From contig JAYFPK010000029.1 of NCBI GenBank assembly GCA_034927815.1, forward strand, positions 142,486-206,485: 64,000 bases of DNA, written 5' to 3'. A program made the position numbers and the translations under genes. The notes under the pieces are model-generated. The model had not been told where the DNA came from, ran no database searches, and saw only the letters and a list, made by a program, of their open reading frames with translations. Below, in pieces: positions 42,621 through 51,507 of the stretch. The stretch comes from Limiplasma sp034927815. GTDB lineage: Bacteria; Bacillota; Clostridia; Christensenellales; Aristaeellaceae. How positions within the stretch are numbered: the first letter of the stretch is position 1; the number at the start of each line of letters is the position of its first letter.

Positions 42621-44657
42621 GTGATATTAACAAAAATTAAGCTCAGCAATTATAGATGCTTTGGAGCAACGGAGACAGTTATCCGTTTCGATAAACTGAC
42701 TACTTTTATTGGGGCAAATAGCACAGGAAAAACTGCTGCTCTGCAAGCACTTATAAAACTATTTGGGGCAACTCAAGCAGAACGTGAAATTCATAGAGCC
42801 GATTTCCACAATTCTAATTCTGAGAATCCAGATGAAATTGACGGGAAAATATTATATATTGAGGCGGTCTTTAATTTTCCAGAGTTAACTGTAGAAGGAG
42901 CAACAGCGACGGCCATTCCTTCTTTCTTTAAGTACTTTGTCGTTGATGAGCCTGGACAGCCTCCATATTTGAGGGTACGCCTGGAATCCTCCTTTACTAA
43001 GGATGATAGTTTAGAGGGGGCTATTGAAACTGGCTATTATTTTATCAAATCCAGCGAGAGAGACAAAACCATCAGTGAGTCGGCGCGTATACGAGCGGAA
43101 CGAAGTATCCTCTCGAATATTAAGTGCTTATACGTGCCCGCACTTCGGAATCCCAGCGATCAGCTCAAAAGCGTATCAGGAACAATACTTTATCGATTGC
43201 TGAATAGCGTAGAATGGCTGCCCCAAAAAACAACGGAATTGCAGGGATTAATTGAAAGCATTAACACTACATTAAATAGCGTTCCCGGCGTAGTTAGTTT
43301 ACAGTCAATACTTCAAGAACAATGGAGTGGTTATCACAAAGACTCGCGGTACGCAAATGCCAAAATCGAATTCAGTTCTACCGATTTGGACAGCACGCTT
43401 AAAACTGCCGGTATCAAATTTGCGCCAACGGAGGTCCCCAGAGATTATGATGTAAGTGAATTGGGGGATGGCCTACGATCCTTGTTTTACTTCACATTGG
43501 TTAACACATTGTTAAAAGTAGAACGAAACGCGTTGGACAATATTGAGAAGGGTAATGCCCCGCTGCAATCGCAGAAATCATTACCGCCAGTATTAACGAT
43601 ACTCGCAGTCGAAGAACCCGAGAATCATATAGCGCCTCAGTTACTAGGGCGTGTAATTCTACATCTGAAAGAAACTGCTGTGGCCTCTAATGCACAGGTT
43701 GTTCTTTCTTCGCATACCCCCGCTATCGTAAAGCGCATTGAAGCTACCAGTATTCGGTATTTTAGACTTGATACAACAAGTCAATCGTCAGTTGTCAGTG
43801 AAATCACCTTGCCTTCAAAAGAAGATGATGCTTATAAATATGTGAAAGAAGCCATAGAGGCATATCCTGAGGTGTATTTTGCTCGCCTTGTTATTCTCGG
43901 CGAAGGAGACAGCGAAATTGTTGTCCTTCCTAGGATAATGGATAGACTAAAGAAAAATATTGATGTTCTTGGAATAACCGTTGCGCCATTAGGAGGACGG
44001 CATGTAAACCATTTCTGGAAGCTCCTAAACCAACTTAATATCCCCCATATTACTTTGTTAGATTTGGATAATGAGAGATACGGAGGTGGTTGGGGGCGGA
44101 TTAAATACGCACTCAAACAGTTGATCGAAAATGGCGTTGATAAAAATACACTTTTACAGCTTAGCAATGGTAAGATTCTTTCAGACGAAGAATTAGCCCA
44201 AATGCACCAGTGGAAGGTCTGTAACGCTGCTGATATGGCGAGTTGGCTTACGCTATTACAGAGATATAATGTATATTTCAGCTCGCCACTTGATCTGGAT
44301 TTCCTCTTACTTGAGAACTATCCTGACTGCTACAAGAATACAATCGAAAAAGATTCCGGTCCGTTTATACCCGTCCTTGGTAAAATAATTGACATTGAAA
44401 ATATGTCACCGCTTCCGCAGGCATATATTGACCGGGCCTATAAAAACACGAAAGAGGTCCTAAAAGATGAGGGTGGAGACGGTTCAACATATCTCGAAGG
44501 GCAGAAGTATTTAATGATCTGGTATAAGTATCTATTTCTTGACAGAAGCAAACCTATTACCCACATTAAGGCGTTAGCTTCATGTGATTTCAGCGACATG
44601 GAAACAATTCCCGAGCCTTTAAAGACTATCATTGAGAAAGCTATTGGCGTACTTTAG
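42621..44657 (+). CDS. gajA: OLD-family ATPase-TOPRIM nuclease, GajA-like
   Basis: Class 2 OLD nuclease of 678 residues, the DNA-nicking half of a Gabija-like anti-phage system. GTG start after AGGGGGA. ABC-type ATPase: Walker A GANSTGKTA (about 31-39), RCFGATETV opening, AVEEPENHIAP (Walker B region, about 329-339), SSHTPAI (switch H). TOPRIM: LVILGEGDSEIVVLPRI (catalytic E, about 423-439) and LLDLDNERYGGG (D-x-D, about 478-489). In known GajA, the ATPase senses nucleotide depletion and unleashes the nuclease. It is about 100 residues longer than the Bacillus reference of 578. A helicase gene follows after six bases. Confidence 0.87.
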   Translation: MILTKIKLSNYRCFGATETVIRFDKLTTFIGANSTGKTAALQALIKLFGATQAEREIHRADFHNSNSENPDEIDGKILYIEAVFNFPELTVEGATATAIPSFFKYFVVDEPGQPPYLRVRLESSFTKDDSLEGAIETGYYFIKSSERDKTISESARIRAERSILSNIKCLYVPALRNPSDQLKSVSGTILYRLLNSVEWLPQKTTELQGLIESINTTLNSVPGVVSLQSILQEQWSGYHKDSRYANAKIEFSSTDLDSTLKTAGIKFAPTEVPRDYDVSELGDGLRSLFYFTLVNTLLKVERNALDNIEKGNAPLQSQKSLPPVLTILAVEEPENHIAPQLLGRVILHLKETAVASNAQVVLSSHTPAIVKRIEATSIRYFRLDTTSQSSVVSEITLPSKEDDAYKYVKEAIEAYPEVYFARLVILGEGDSEIVVLPRIMDRLKKNIDVLGITVAPLGGRHVNHFWKLLNQLNIPHITLLDLDNERYGGGWGRIKYALKQLIENGVDKNTLLQLSNGKILSDEELAQMHQWKVCNAADMASWLTLLQRYNVYFSSPLDLDFLLLENYPDCYKNTIEKDSGPFIPVLGKIIDIENMSPLPQAYIDRAYKNTKEVLKDEGGDGSTYLEGQKYLMIWYKYLFLDRSKPITHIKALASCDFSDMETIPEPLKTIIEKAIGVL

Positions 44658-44663
44658 CGGGGT

Positions 44664-46508
44664 ATGAGTATGAAGATGATCTCAAAGCAGCAATGGACCC
44701 CTCATGATATTACGTTGGAAGATGCAGCCTTGGAGGCAGCAAAGAGCGAAGTTAATACTTTGGTGGTCGCTGGTCCTGGTGCAGGGAAGACAGAGTTATT
44801 AGGTCAGCGTGCTTGCTTTCTGTTGGAAACAAACACTTGCCCTTATCCAAAAAGAATATTGGCAGTATCTTTTAAAAAAGATGCAGCTAGCAATCTGTCG
44901 GAAAGAATTCGGGGCCGTTGTGGTAAGGAACTTGCTTTTCGTTTTGAATCTTTGACCTTTGACTCATTCGCTAAAGAAATTCTAGACCGATTCTATTTAT
45001 CCTTACCTGCCGAGTTTAGACCAGCTAAGGATTATATGGTAGATACAGACTACTCCCTTACTAAAAGAGCATACGCATTAGCCGGATACCCATATTCAGC
45101 GGTGTCTCCCCAGAATCCGAAGCCCCAGGTTCCGCGCGCCGTTATGAATCTTTTATTAAATGGCTCTGTAGAAAATGATTTTCTTCCCGCTTTGCCTTTT
45201 AATCTCATATCAAGGCTTGCAAATTATTTGCTTAAGAACAATGTCTACATTACTAAAGCTTTGCAGTCTACATACAGCCACGTTTTTTTGGATGAATTTC
45301 AAGATACAACAAGTGTGCAGTATGACCTTGTACAAACATGTTTTCTCTCATCAAATTGCACTATTACAGCCGTTGGCGACCAGAAGCAGCGGATTATGAT
45401 CTGGGCTGGTGCAATGTCAGATGTATTTGAAAAGTATTCCCAAGATTTTGCCGCGATCGAGAAAACCTTATTAATGAATCACAGATCAGCGCCTACCTTA
45501 ATAACGATGCAGTGCGCTTTATATGATGAATTAAAATCGACTAAGTTGACTATAGTGCCAAGCGATAAGTGGCAAAAAGATGATGGAGAAGCCACTTTAC
45601 ATATATTTTCAACTGATATAGATGAAGCCAGGTATATTAAGCAGCAGATTAAATCAAAATTGGAATCAGGTATTTTGCCACGAGAAATCTGTATATTAAC
45701 TAAGCACTCGGTCGATGACTATTGCAAAGAGTTAATCGGTGAAATAGATGGAGGTCCTATTTTAATTAGAAACGAAAGCGTATATCAGGACCTATTAAAA
45801 GAAGATTTAGTCAAAATACTCTATGCAACTCTAGTATGCTCACAAGCGCAGAGTAGTACAGACGAGTTTGTATATTTACAAGAACTTGAATTGTCCATTA
45901 AGTCTATTGAAATAGAGAATGAAGCCAAAGTTAATGCCATAATCATTCAGCTTATTAAGTTCATCGAAGAGATAGGCGAAAAATTACAAATTGCCACAGG
46001 GGGTGATATGGCAAAAAACAGAGAAACCTTTGAAGAAATTATTCATACAATTATTGAGTATTATGGAACTATAACGCTTCATGACTTCTTTCCACAATAC
46101 CAAAATGGCGATTACTTCGATAGAGTCAAAAGCCAATTTGTTGATTTATTGTGGGACGAATTCTCACATACCCACGATTGGCTAAAATCGTTGAAAGCAT
46201 TTGAAGGAGAAACATCAGTACCCGCTATGACTATTCATAAAAGTAAGGGGTTAGAGTTTGAATGTGTATTTCTTGTCGGCTTAGAAGATAATTCTTTCTT
46301 TTCTTTTGCGCGGCAAAGAGACGAAGATATATGCGCTTTTTTCGTAGCTATTTCAAGAGCCAAAAAGGAGTTGCATATTACTCGCGCAAATAATCGTTTA
46401 TCCCTCAGTAGAAATGCAGGCCAACAAAGAGTACATGTTATACAACCTCTTTATGATGCTATGGGAAAGTCAGGTGTCGTAAATGTCGTTGACCACACTG
46501 CCCAATAG
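44664..46508 (+). CDS. gajB: UvrD/PcrA-like superfamily 1 helicase, GajB-like
   Basis: Helicase of 614 residues, partner of the OLD nuclease. Motif I GPGAGKTE (about 37-44), Ia LAVSFKKDAASNL, II FLDEFQDTTS, III VGDQKQRIMIWAGA, IV LLMNHRSAPTL, V MTIHKSKGLEFECVFLVG and VI FFVAISRAKKELHIT are all intact, so ATPase activity is expected. In Gabija, GajB senses DNA ends made by GajA or phage and consumes nucleotides. It is longer than the reference GajB (494) and has an inserted region at about 400-500. No separate integrase or methylase accompanies it. Confidence 0.85.
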   Translation: MSMKMISKQQWTPHDITLEDAALEAAKSEVNTLVVAGPGAGKTELLGQRACFLLETNTCPYPKRILAVSFKKDAASNLSERIRGRCGKELAFRFESLTFDSFAKEILDRFYLSLPAEFRPAKDYMVDTDYSLTKRAYALAGYPYSAVSPQNPKPQVPRAVMNLLLNGSVENDFLPALPFNLISRLANYLLKNNVYITKALQSTYSHVFLDEFQDTTSVQYDLVQTCFLSSNCTITAVGDQKQRIMIWAGAMSDVFEKYSQDFAAIEKTLLMNHRSAPTLITMQCALYDELKSTKLTIVPSDKWQKDDGEATLHIFSTDIDEARYIKQQIKSKLESGILPREICILTKHSVDDYCKELIGEIDGGPILIRNESVYQDLLKEDLVKILYATLVCSQAQSSTDEFVYLQELELSIKSIEIENEAKVNAIIIQLIKFIEEIGEKLQIATGGDMAKNRETFEEIIHTIIEYYGTITLHDFFPQYQNGDYFDRVKSQFVDLLWDEFSHTHDWLKSLKAFEGETSVPAMTIHKSKGLEFECVFLVGLEDNSFFSFARQRDEDICAFFVAISRAKKELHITRANNRLSLSRNAGQQRVHVIQPLYDAMGKSGVVNVVDHTAQ

Positions 46509-46680
46509 CATAATGGTAACATGGTAGAAAACGGGTAACAAACCCTACAAAACCGTTTTCTAAGAACATACATGGGGGATTTTCATCACTTATAAAAAAT
46601 GCCCTAGAATAGCCACTTTCAGCGGTTAACCTATAAGAAAACACAAAGAAAAATAAGACCATTTTGTGGGAAAAACGGGC

Positions 46681-46738
<58 letters not shown>

Positions 46739-46766
46739 GGACACCGGCATTCGTCGGGATAAAAAG

Positions 46767-46792
46767 ACTCACCAAATGCGGTGAGTTTTTTT
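46767..46792 (+). terminator. Intrinsic terminator after the tRNA fragment
   Basis: ACTCACC (46767-46773) pairs with GGTGAGT (46780-46786) over an AAATGC loop and runs into seven T's. This is the natural terminator expected behind a tRNA gene, supporting that the sequence to the right is the native tRNA-flanking chromosome. The following stretch to 47039 has no recognisable gene. Confidence 0.82.
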
Positions 46793-47039
46793 GCTTTCTT
46801 ACGAACATGCCTCAAAATACCGGCCTTTGCCTCCATCTTACAGGAATACATGGACGGGCTCGCAAGTAACCTTTCAACATAGACAGAGGGCAGCAAGATC
46901 CAACCTGGCAGATCGGAATAAAAAGCCATGCCGCAAACACCCATGTAATCATGGAAGAATATCCTCACCCCTGTGAAATACAAAAAATCCGGCGTAGCGC
47001 CGGACGACCGCTCTTGCCTAGAGGATGTCCCCTCGCCCG

Positions 47040-47975
47040 TCAAGTTGCCCGGTTGGCGCGCATGGCCAGCTCCAGCCGCCTTGCCAGCTCTTCGCGGACA
47101 TGGGCGGGGCTGACGCAGACACAATTCGCTCCAAAGCCCATTAAAATACCATACCCATAATCGTCCTCAATGAAGTCAAAAAGGACCCGATAGTGACCTT
47201 CCTCCACAGGCGTGATGGAATCCTCCCCGCAATAGTCCAGCATACGGTCCAAGGCGCTGGCGTGAACCAGAAGCTCTATGGGGGTGGTTTTCCTGGACAT
47301 GGCCTCGGCGAAGGGCGCGAACGCGGGAGGCGCCGCCCGGGGCGTGAACACATCATCATTGAGGGCAAGCCCTGACATGCGGGACACAGCAAACAGGCGG
47401 AAATCCTGCCTTGCCATGCAAAAGCCCTGGAGATACCAGCGGTTCGCTTTCAGAAGGAGGCGGTGGGGTTCAACCTCGCGCAAGGTTCTTTCTCCCTGGC
47501 GGCTCCAGTACAGAAAAGACAGCCGCCTAAGGCCATCCAGCGCCCTGCGAATTTGCTCCAGCTTTGGGCGCAGGTTGCGCCCGCCTATCCAATCCGCCGC
47601 GTCGAACGCGATTTGATTGGCCTTAAAGCCGATCTCTCGCTGCTGATCCTCCGGGACCATGCTGGAGAGCTTTGCGAGGGTGTTTGCGATTTCCCCGCTG
47701 GAGAATGCGCTGGAGGCGAAGCCGAGCCCCATCATCATGGAAGCCAGATCGTTCCGGGAGAAGATCCCCTTTTCCACCTTGTAGCTTTTCATGATCCGGA
47801 TGCCGCCGCCCACCCCGGGAGACGTCACAATGGGAATGCCCGCGCTGTTGATGGCCTCTATGTCCCGGTATATCGTGCGCAAGGATACCTCAAAGCGTTC
47901 GGCAAGCTCCTTGCCGCCCACGCTGTCCCTGGAGAGCAAGACCATGACGATGGCCAGCAGGCGCTGAATTTTCAT
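47040..47975 (-). CDS. YafY-like HTH/WYL-domain transcription regulator
   Basis: Regulator of 311 residues: N-terminal winged helix (LAERFEVSLRTIYRDIEAINSAGIPI, about 23-48, key part EVSLRTIYRDIEA), then GVGGGIRI, and a WYL domain at about 140-230 (LSFLYWSRQGERTLREVEPH, RWYLQGFCMARQDFRLFAVSRM), with a C-terminal extension. WYL domains sense ligands such as nucleic-acid derivatives. It is divergent from the flavin-binding gene next to it and probably represses it; a palindrome lies in the shared promoter region. Confidence 0.88.
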   Translation of the reverse strand: MKIQRLLAIVMVLLSRDSVGGKELAERFEVSLRTIYRDIEAINSAGIPIVTSPGVGGGIRIMKSYKVEKGIFSRNDLASMMMGLGFASSAFSSGEIANTLAKLSSMVPEDQQREIGFKANQIAFDAADWIGGRNLRPKLEQIRRALDGLRRLSFLYWSRQGERTLREVEPHRLLLKANRWYLQGFCMARQDFRLFAVSRMSGLALNDDVFTPRAAPPAFAPFAEAMSRKTTPIELLVHASALDRMLDYCGEDSITPVEEGHYRVLFDFIEDDYGYGILMGFGANCVCVSPAHVREELARRLELAMRANRAT

Positions 47976-47992
47976 AAAATCCCTCCCTTTGA

Positions 47993-48024
47993 ATTTTACA
48001 TTGCTGACAATATGCTGTCAACAA
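47993..48024 (-). promoter_or_regulatory. Promoter overlapping a palindromic operator
   Basis: On the minus strand TTGACA (48021-48016), a 17-base spacer and TAAAAT (47998-47993) form a good promoter for the WYL regulator. The -35 half coincides with TTGCTGACA-N6-TGTCAACAA (48001-48024), a palindrome with one mismatch. A regulator bound here would block its own transcription and sit upstream of the divergent gene, where TATACT (48032-48037) is a likely -10. Confidence 0.65.
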
Positions 48025-48067
48025 TGGGTGATATACTCAGGGGGAATAACGCAAGGAGGGTATTTGT

Positions 48068-48490
48068 ATGGATATCAAACAGGCATACATCCAGGTGCTT
48101 GCAAAGGCAAACCGCATTGCGCTGGCTACCGCGGCCGGCGGTTTCCCTAACGTGCGCATCGTCAACTTCTGCTTTGAGGCGGACCGGCCAGATGTGCTCT
48201 ATTTTGCTTCGGACCGGAGCAACCAAAAGGTGAGAGAATTTCAAGCCAAGGAACAGGTGGCTTTCACAACCATCCCCCAGGAAGGAATCGAACATGCCCG
48301 CTCAAACCATGCCACCGTAGTGAAGAGCAAACGGTCCATTGCAGACATGGCGGCGCAGTTCACCGCAAGCATTCCGGGATATGACGAAACCATTGCCGCT
48401 ATCGGGGATCAGTTGGACGTATTTGAGATTCACGCGGCGGATGCCTTTGTGATAGTGGACTTCGAGAATGCCGGGCCGGTGGCGTTTTGA
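48068..48490 (+). CDS. Pyridoxamine-5'-phosphate-oxidase-fold flavoprotein
   Basis: Protein of 140 residues with the split-barrel FMN-binding fold: NRIALATAAGGFPNVRIVNF (about 16-35), YFASDRSNQKVREFQ (about 56-70) and VAFTTIPQ. Such small proteins act as flavin reductases or bind oxidised cofactors; a PdxH role is unlikely because the catalytic C-terminal motif is missing. GGAGGG stands before the ATG. It is divergent from a WYL regulator that likely controls it. Confidence 0.85.
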   Translation: MDIKQAYIQVLAKANRIALATAAGGFPNVRIVNFCFEADRPDVLYFASDRSNQKVREFQAKEQVAFTTIPQEGIEHARSNHATVVKSKRSIADMAAQFTASIPGYDETIAAIGDQLDVFEIHAADAFVIVDFENAGPVAF

Positions 48491-49068
48491 CGGAAACCGG
48501 CGTAAAAAGCGCCGGGGGCAGGCCTCCAAAGCTCACCTCAACATTTGGGGAGGATTCCCATTGGCGCTTATCATGCCGGTGGCCCTTTGAGGGGTTCTTT
48601 CTTGCGTTGTCAGGCGGGGCGGAGGATTTGAGGCAAGGGAACGGAAGGCTGGAAAAGCGAACTGTGGAAATAACAATGGCTTATGATGCATAGCCTTTGT
48701 TGCGCTTCCAGGATGGTTGTGGTATATTGTGCTCAACACAGGCGTGGGGGAGGGGAGCCGGATGAGGCGCACAGGATGCCCCCGGCCCGCCGGGTTCCTT
48801 TTCCGCATTGCCGCCACTTTGGTCTTGGCGTCGCTTGCTTTCGTTTCTCCCCGGGGCATCTTGTTCCCGGCCAGCTTCCTTCTCCTGTCCGTCCTTCGGC
48901 GCGCCGAGGGCAGAACCGTTTTCCGGGAAGAGCATCTGAGAGTATGCAGGCTGGAATAGGCCGCCCCTTTTCATAACAGCTGCGCAAAAGCGCTTTTTTC
49001 GTGCCCTGGCGTGTTGCCAAAACACCCTTTCCTTGGCCGACTTCGCTATGAAAGAGGGTTGCCCCACC
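48491..49068. other. Gene-poor stretch
   Basis: Nearly 600 bases between the flavoprotein and the ABC exporter. One 65-codon frame from ATG 48762 has a GGAGGGGAG site and a hydrophobic stretch, but nothing supports it as a gene and it is very G+C-rich. Otherwise I see no gene, repeat or terminator. Confidence 0.4.
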
Positions 49069-50769
49069 ATGAAAACTGAATGTGAAAAGCAATTCCTGCG
49101 GGATAACTGGTTCAATTATGGGATGACGCTGTTTGCCCTGTCGCTGACGGCGGCAATGAATGTTTTATTTGCGTTGATGCTTCAGTATTTCATTGAGGCG
49201 GTGGAATTATCAAGCGACGGCATCCTAAACGCCGGCTTGACCGTGGTGGGCATATACCTTGTGGTGTACACGCTCTTTAGCGTGCTGTACCGCAATTACA
49301 AGAACAGATACTTCAACCAGGCGCTATCGCAGTTCAAGGACTATATCTTTGCCAAGATGCTGGGCAAATCCATTTCCCAGTTTGGCAACGAGACGTCCTC
49401 CCGGTTCATTTCGGCCTTTTCCAACGACCTTGGCTCCATTGAGACCCACTATCTCAGCGGTACGCTGGAGCTCTTTGTCACAATCCTCACCTTCATCGCC
49501 GCCGCAATCATGATGCTGGCGCTGAACTGGATTCTCGCGCTGCCCGTGCTGGCCGTAGCCCTTGTGTGCATTTGGCTGTCCATGAGATATGGGAAAAAGC
49601 TCGTTGGCAAGGAGGCGAAAACCTCGGACGAGAATATGGACTTTGTGGCCCAGGTGAAGGACTTGCTGAGCGGCTTTACCGTCATCAAGAGCTTCAAGGC
49701 TGAAAAGGAGGTGCTTGCGCTATTCCAAAAGAAGAACGTCTCTTTGGAGAGCGCAAAGCAGGACCGCCGGGAAACCGCAGACACGGTGACCATTTACGCC
49801 AGCATCTCTTCCATTATCGTCAATGTGCTTATCTTTGCGTTGGGCTTTTTCTTCGCCTTCAACGGCTGGATGACCATCGGCAAAGTCATCGCCTTTATCC
49901 AGCTGGGGCGCAGCATTCTCGCGCCCGTAAGCCAGCTGTCCCCCTTGGTAAGCAACCGCCGTGCGGCGAAGACGCTTATTGGCCGCATATCCCAGGCCAT
50001 AGAAGGCGCGGGGCCCCAGGAGAGTCCCCGGGTTCCCTTTGGGGGCCTGGAGGACGGCATTGTGCTGGAGGGCGTGTCCTTTGCCTATGAGGGGGACAAG
50101 GATGCCTTGCACGGCGTAAGCGCCGTGTTTGAGAAGGGGAAGAGCTATGCCGTTGTGGGCGGCAGCGGCAGCGGGAAATCCACGCTGTTGAAGCTGCTGC
50201 TGGGCTATTCCTCAAACTACAGGGGCAGCCTCAAAATAGACCGCATTGAGATGCGCGCCATTGACCTTGACGACCTGTACGACCATATTTCGGTGATTCA
50301 GCAGGATGTATTCCTGTTCGACAGCTCGATTGAAAACAACATCACCATGTTCAGGCGGTTTGATCCAGACAGGCTGCACAGCGCGGCGCGGCGCGCCGGG
50401 CTGTCCGCGCTGATCCTGGAAAAGGGGGAGGGCTACTCCTGCGGAGAAGGCGGGCGGAACCTTTCCGGCGGCGAGAAGCAACGGATTTCCATTGCCCGGT
50501 GCCTGATCCGGGAAACGCCCATTTTGCTCATGGACGAGGCGACCGCCGCGCTGGACAACGAAACCGCGCTGAATGTGGAAAGCGCGATTTTAGAGATTGA
50601 GAACATGACGCGCATTATGGTGACACACCGCTTTTCCGACCGGGTGATGCGCAAGTACGATGAAATCATCGTCATGCATAAGGGCGGCATCATCGAACGG
50701 GGGGGCTTTGATGAGCTGATGAAAGCCGGGGGCTACTTCTATTCGCTGTATACCGTTTCCCAAGCCTAG
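49069..50769 (+). CDS. ABC exporter, fused membrane and ATPase domains
   Basis: Half-size ABC exporter of about 566 residues. Six membrane helices in the first 300 residues (ABC transporter type 1 fold), then an ATPase: VVGGSGSGKST (Walker A, about 361-372), Q-loop IQQDVFLFD, signature LSGGEKQRIS, Walker B ILLMDEATAAL and switch H in MVTHRFS. It works as a homodimer or with a distant partner, exporting a drug, lipid or peptide; substrate unknown. ATG 49069 is chosen because the upstream starts lack a ribosome site. Confidence 0.88.
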   Translation: MKTECEKQFLRDNWFNYGMTLFALSLTAAMNVLFALMLQYFIEAVELSSDGILNAGLTVVGIYLVVYTLFSVLYRNYKNRYFNQALSQFKDYIFAKMLGKSISQFGNETSSRFISAFSNDLGSIETHYLSGTLELFVTILTFIAAAIMMLALNWILALPVLAVALVCIWLSMRYGKKLVGKEAKTSDENMDFVAQVKDLLSGFTVIKSFKAEKEVLALFQKKNVSLESAKQDRRETADTVTIYASISSIIVNVLIFALGFFFAFNGWMTIGKVIAFIQLGRSILAPVSQLSPLVSNRRAAKTLIGRISQAIEGAGPQESPRVPFGGLEDGIVLEGVSFAYEGDKDALHGVSAVFEKGKSYAVVGGSGSGKSTLLKLLLGYSSNYRGSLKIDRIEMRAIDLDDLYDHISVIQQDVFLFDSSIENNITMFRRFDPDRLHSAARRAGLSALILEKGEGYSCGEGGRNLSGGEKQRISIARCLIRETPILLMDEATAALDNETALNVESAILEIENMTRIMVTHRFSDRVMRKYDEIIVMHKGGIIERGGFDELMKAGGYFYSLYTVSQA

Positions 50770-50921
50770 GCGTTGGCGGGAGGCCCAAGGCGCAAGCCAG
50801 GCGGACGCGCCTGTGCGCGGCCGGAAAAGGCTGTGTCCGCAACAGCCTGTCATACCCGTCCCCAGGGCCTCCGGTGTTTGCCGGGCGGGCCGCCGCTTGA
50901 CAGGCAAGGCTAAAAATGCGG

Positions 50922-51317
50922 TTACGTCGTCGCCTGGCACCTGTCGCAGAAAACCCCGCACACGGCTTTGCGGGCCATATGCGCCGCCGCCCATTCCGCG
51001 TTTTTCAACAGGACGGGCACGGCGCTGATCCCTTCTTCGGTGAGGGTGTATTCCACCCTTGGGGGGACCTCGTTGTACTGCTCCCGGTGGACGATGCCCG
51101 CGGATTCCAGTTCTTTTAAGGATTGCGCCAGCATCACGTTGGTGATGTCTCCCAGCTTCCGCTTGATGGCGCTGTATCGCGTGGGCGCGCCGCTGGACAA
51201 TATGCACAGGATGGGAAGCTTCCACTTCCCTCCAAAAAGATCCAGCATATGCCGAAGGGGACAGAGCAGCTCCTCCACGTTCGGCCCGGATACGGTATGC
51301 TTTTCGTCCACTTCCAA
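50922..51317 (-). CDS. HxlR-family transcription regulator
   Basis: Winged-helix regulator of 131 residues: CPLRHMLDLFGGKWKLPILC (about 19-38), then RYSAIKRKLGDITNVMLAQSL (about 47-67) and the wing PPRVEYTLTEEG. HxlR proteins commonly respond to electrophiles or oxidants through the N-terminal Cys, here C19 in LLCPL. It is divergent from the radical-SAM/peroxidase group and near a palindrome, which suggests control of that group. Confidence 0.9.
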   Translation of the reverse strand: MEVDEKHTVSGPNVEELLCPLRHMLDLFGGKWKLPILCILSSGAPTRYSAIKRKLGDITNVMLAQSLKELESAGIVHREQYNEVPPRVEYTLTEEGISAVPVLLKNAEWAAAHMARKAVCGVFCDRCQATT

Positions 51318-51345
51318 TCCCTTCTTTCCATATGGTATGCTTTTA

Positions 51346-51358
51346 CGTACTTAGTACG
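51346..51358. promoter_or_regulatory. Palindrome upstream of HxlR gene, candidate operator
   Basis: CGTAC-TTA-GTACG is a perfect inverted repeat 28 bases before the HxlR start. HxlR-type regulators bind short palindromes of the GTAC-N-GTAC kind near their own gene. Confidence 0.5.
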
Positions 51359-51372
51359 GTTTTTCTGTGTTC

Positions 51373-51400
51373 TTGACTTTTTCTTATTTTACCCTAGAAT
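51373..51400 (+). promoter_or_regulatory. Promoter of the radical-SAM/redox operon
   Basis: TTGACT (51373-51378), a 16-base spacer and TAGAAT (51395-51400), about 100 bases before the radical SAM gene and 15 bases from the palindrome. Confidence 0.55.
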
Positions 51401-51507
51401 TGTATCATGGGACGAGACGGAAAGCAAGCTTCCCCAAAGCGCGCTGACAGAGAAGGAAAAAGCGCCGCAAGCCAGCCGTCCGGCCGTAACGGAAAGAGGA
51501 TTGCGCC

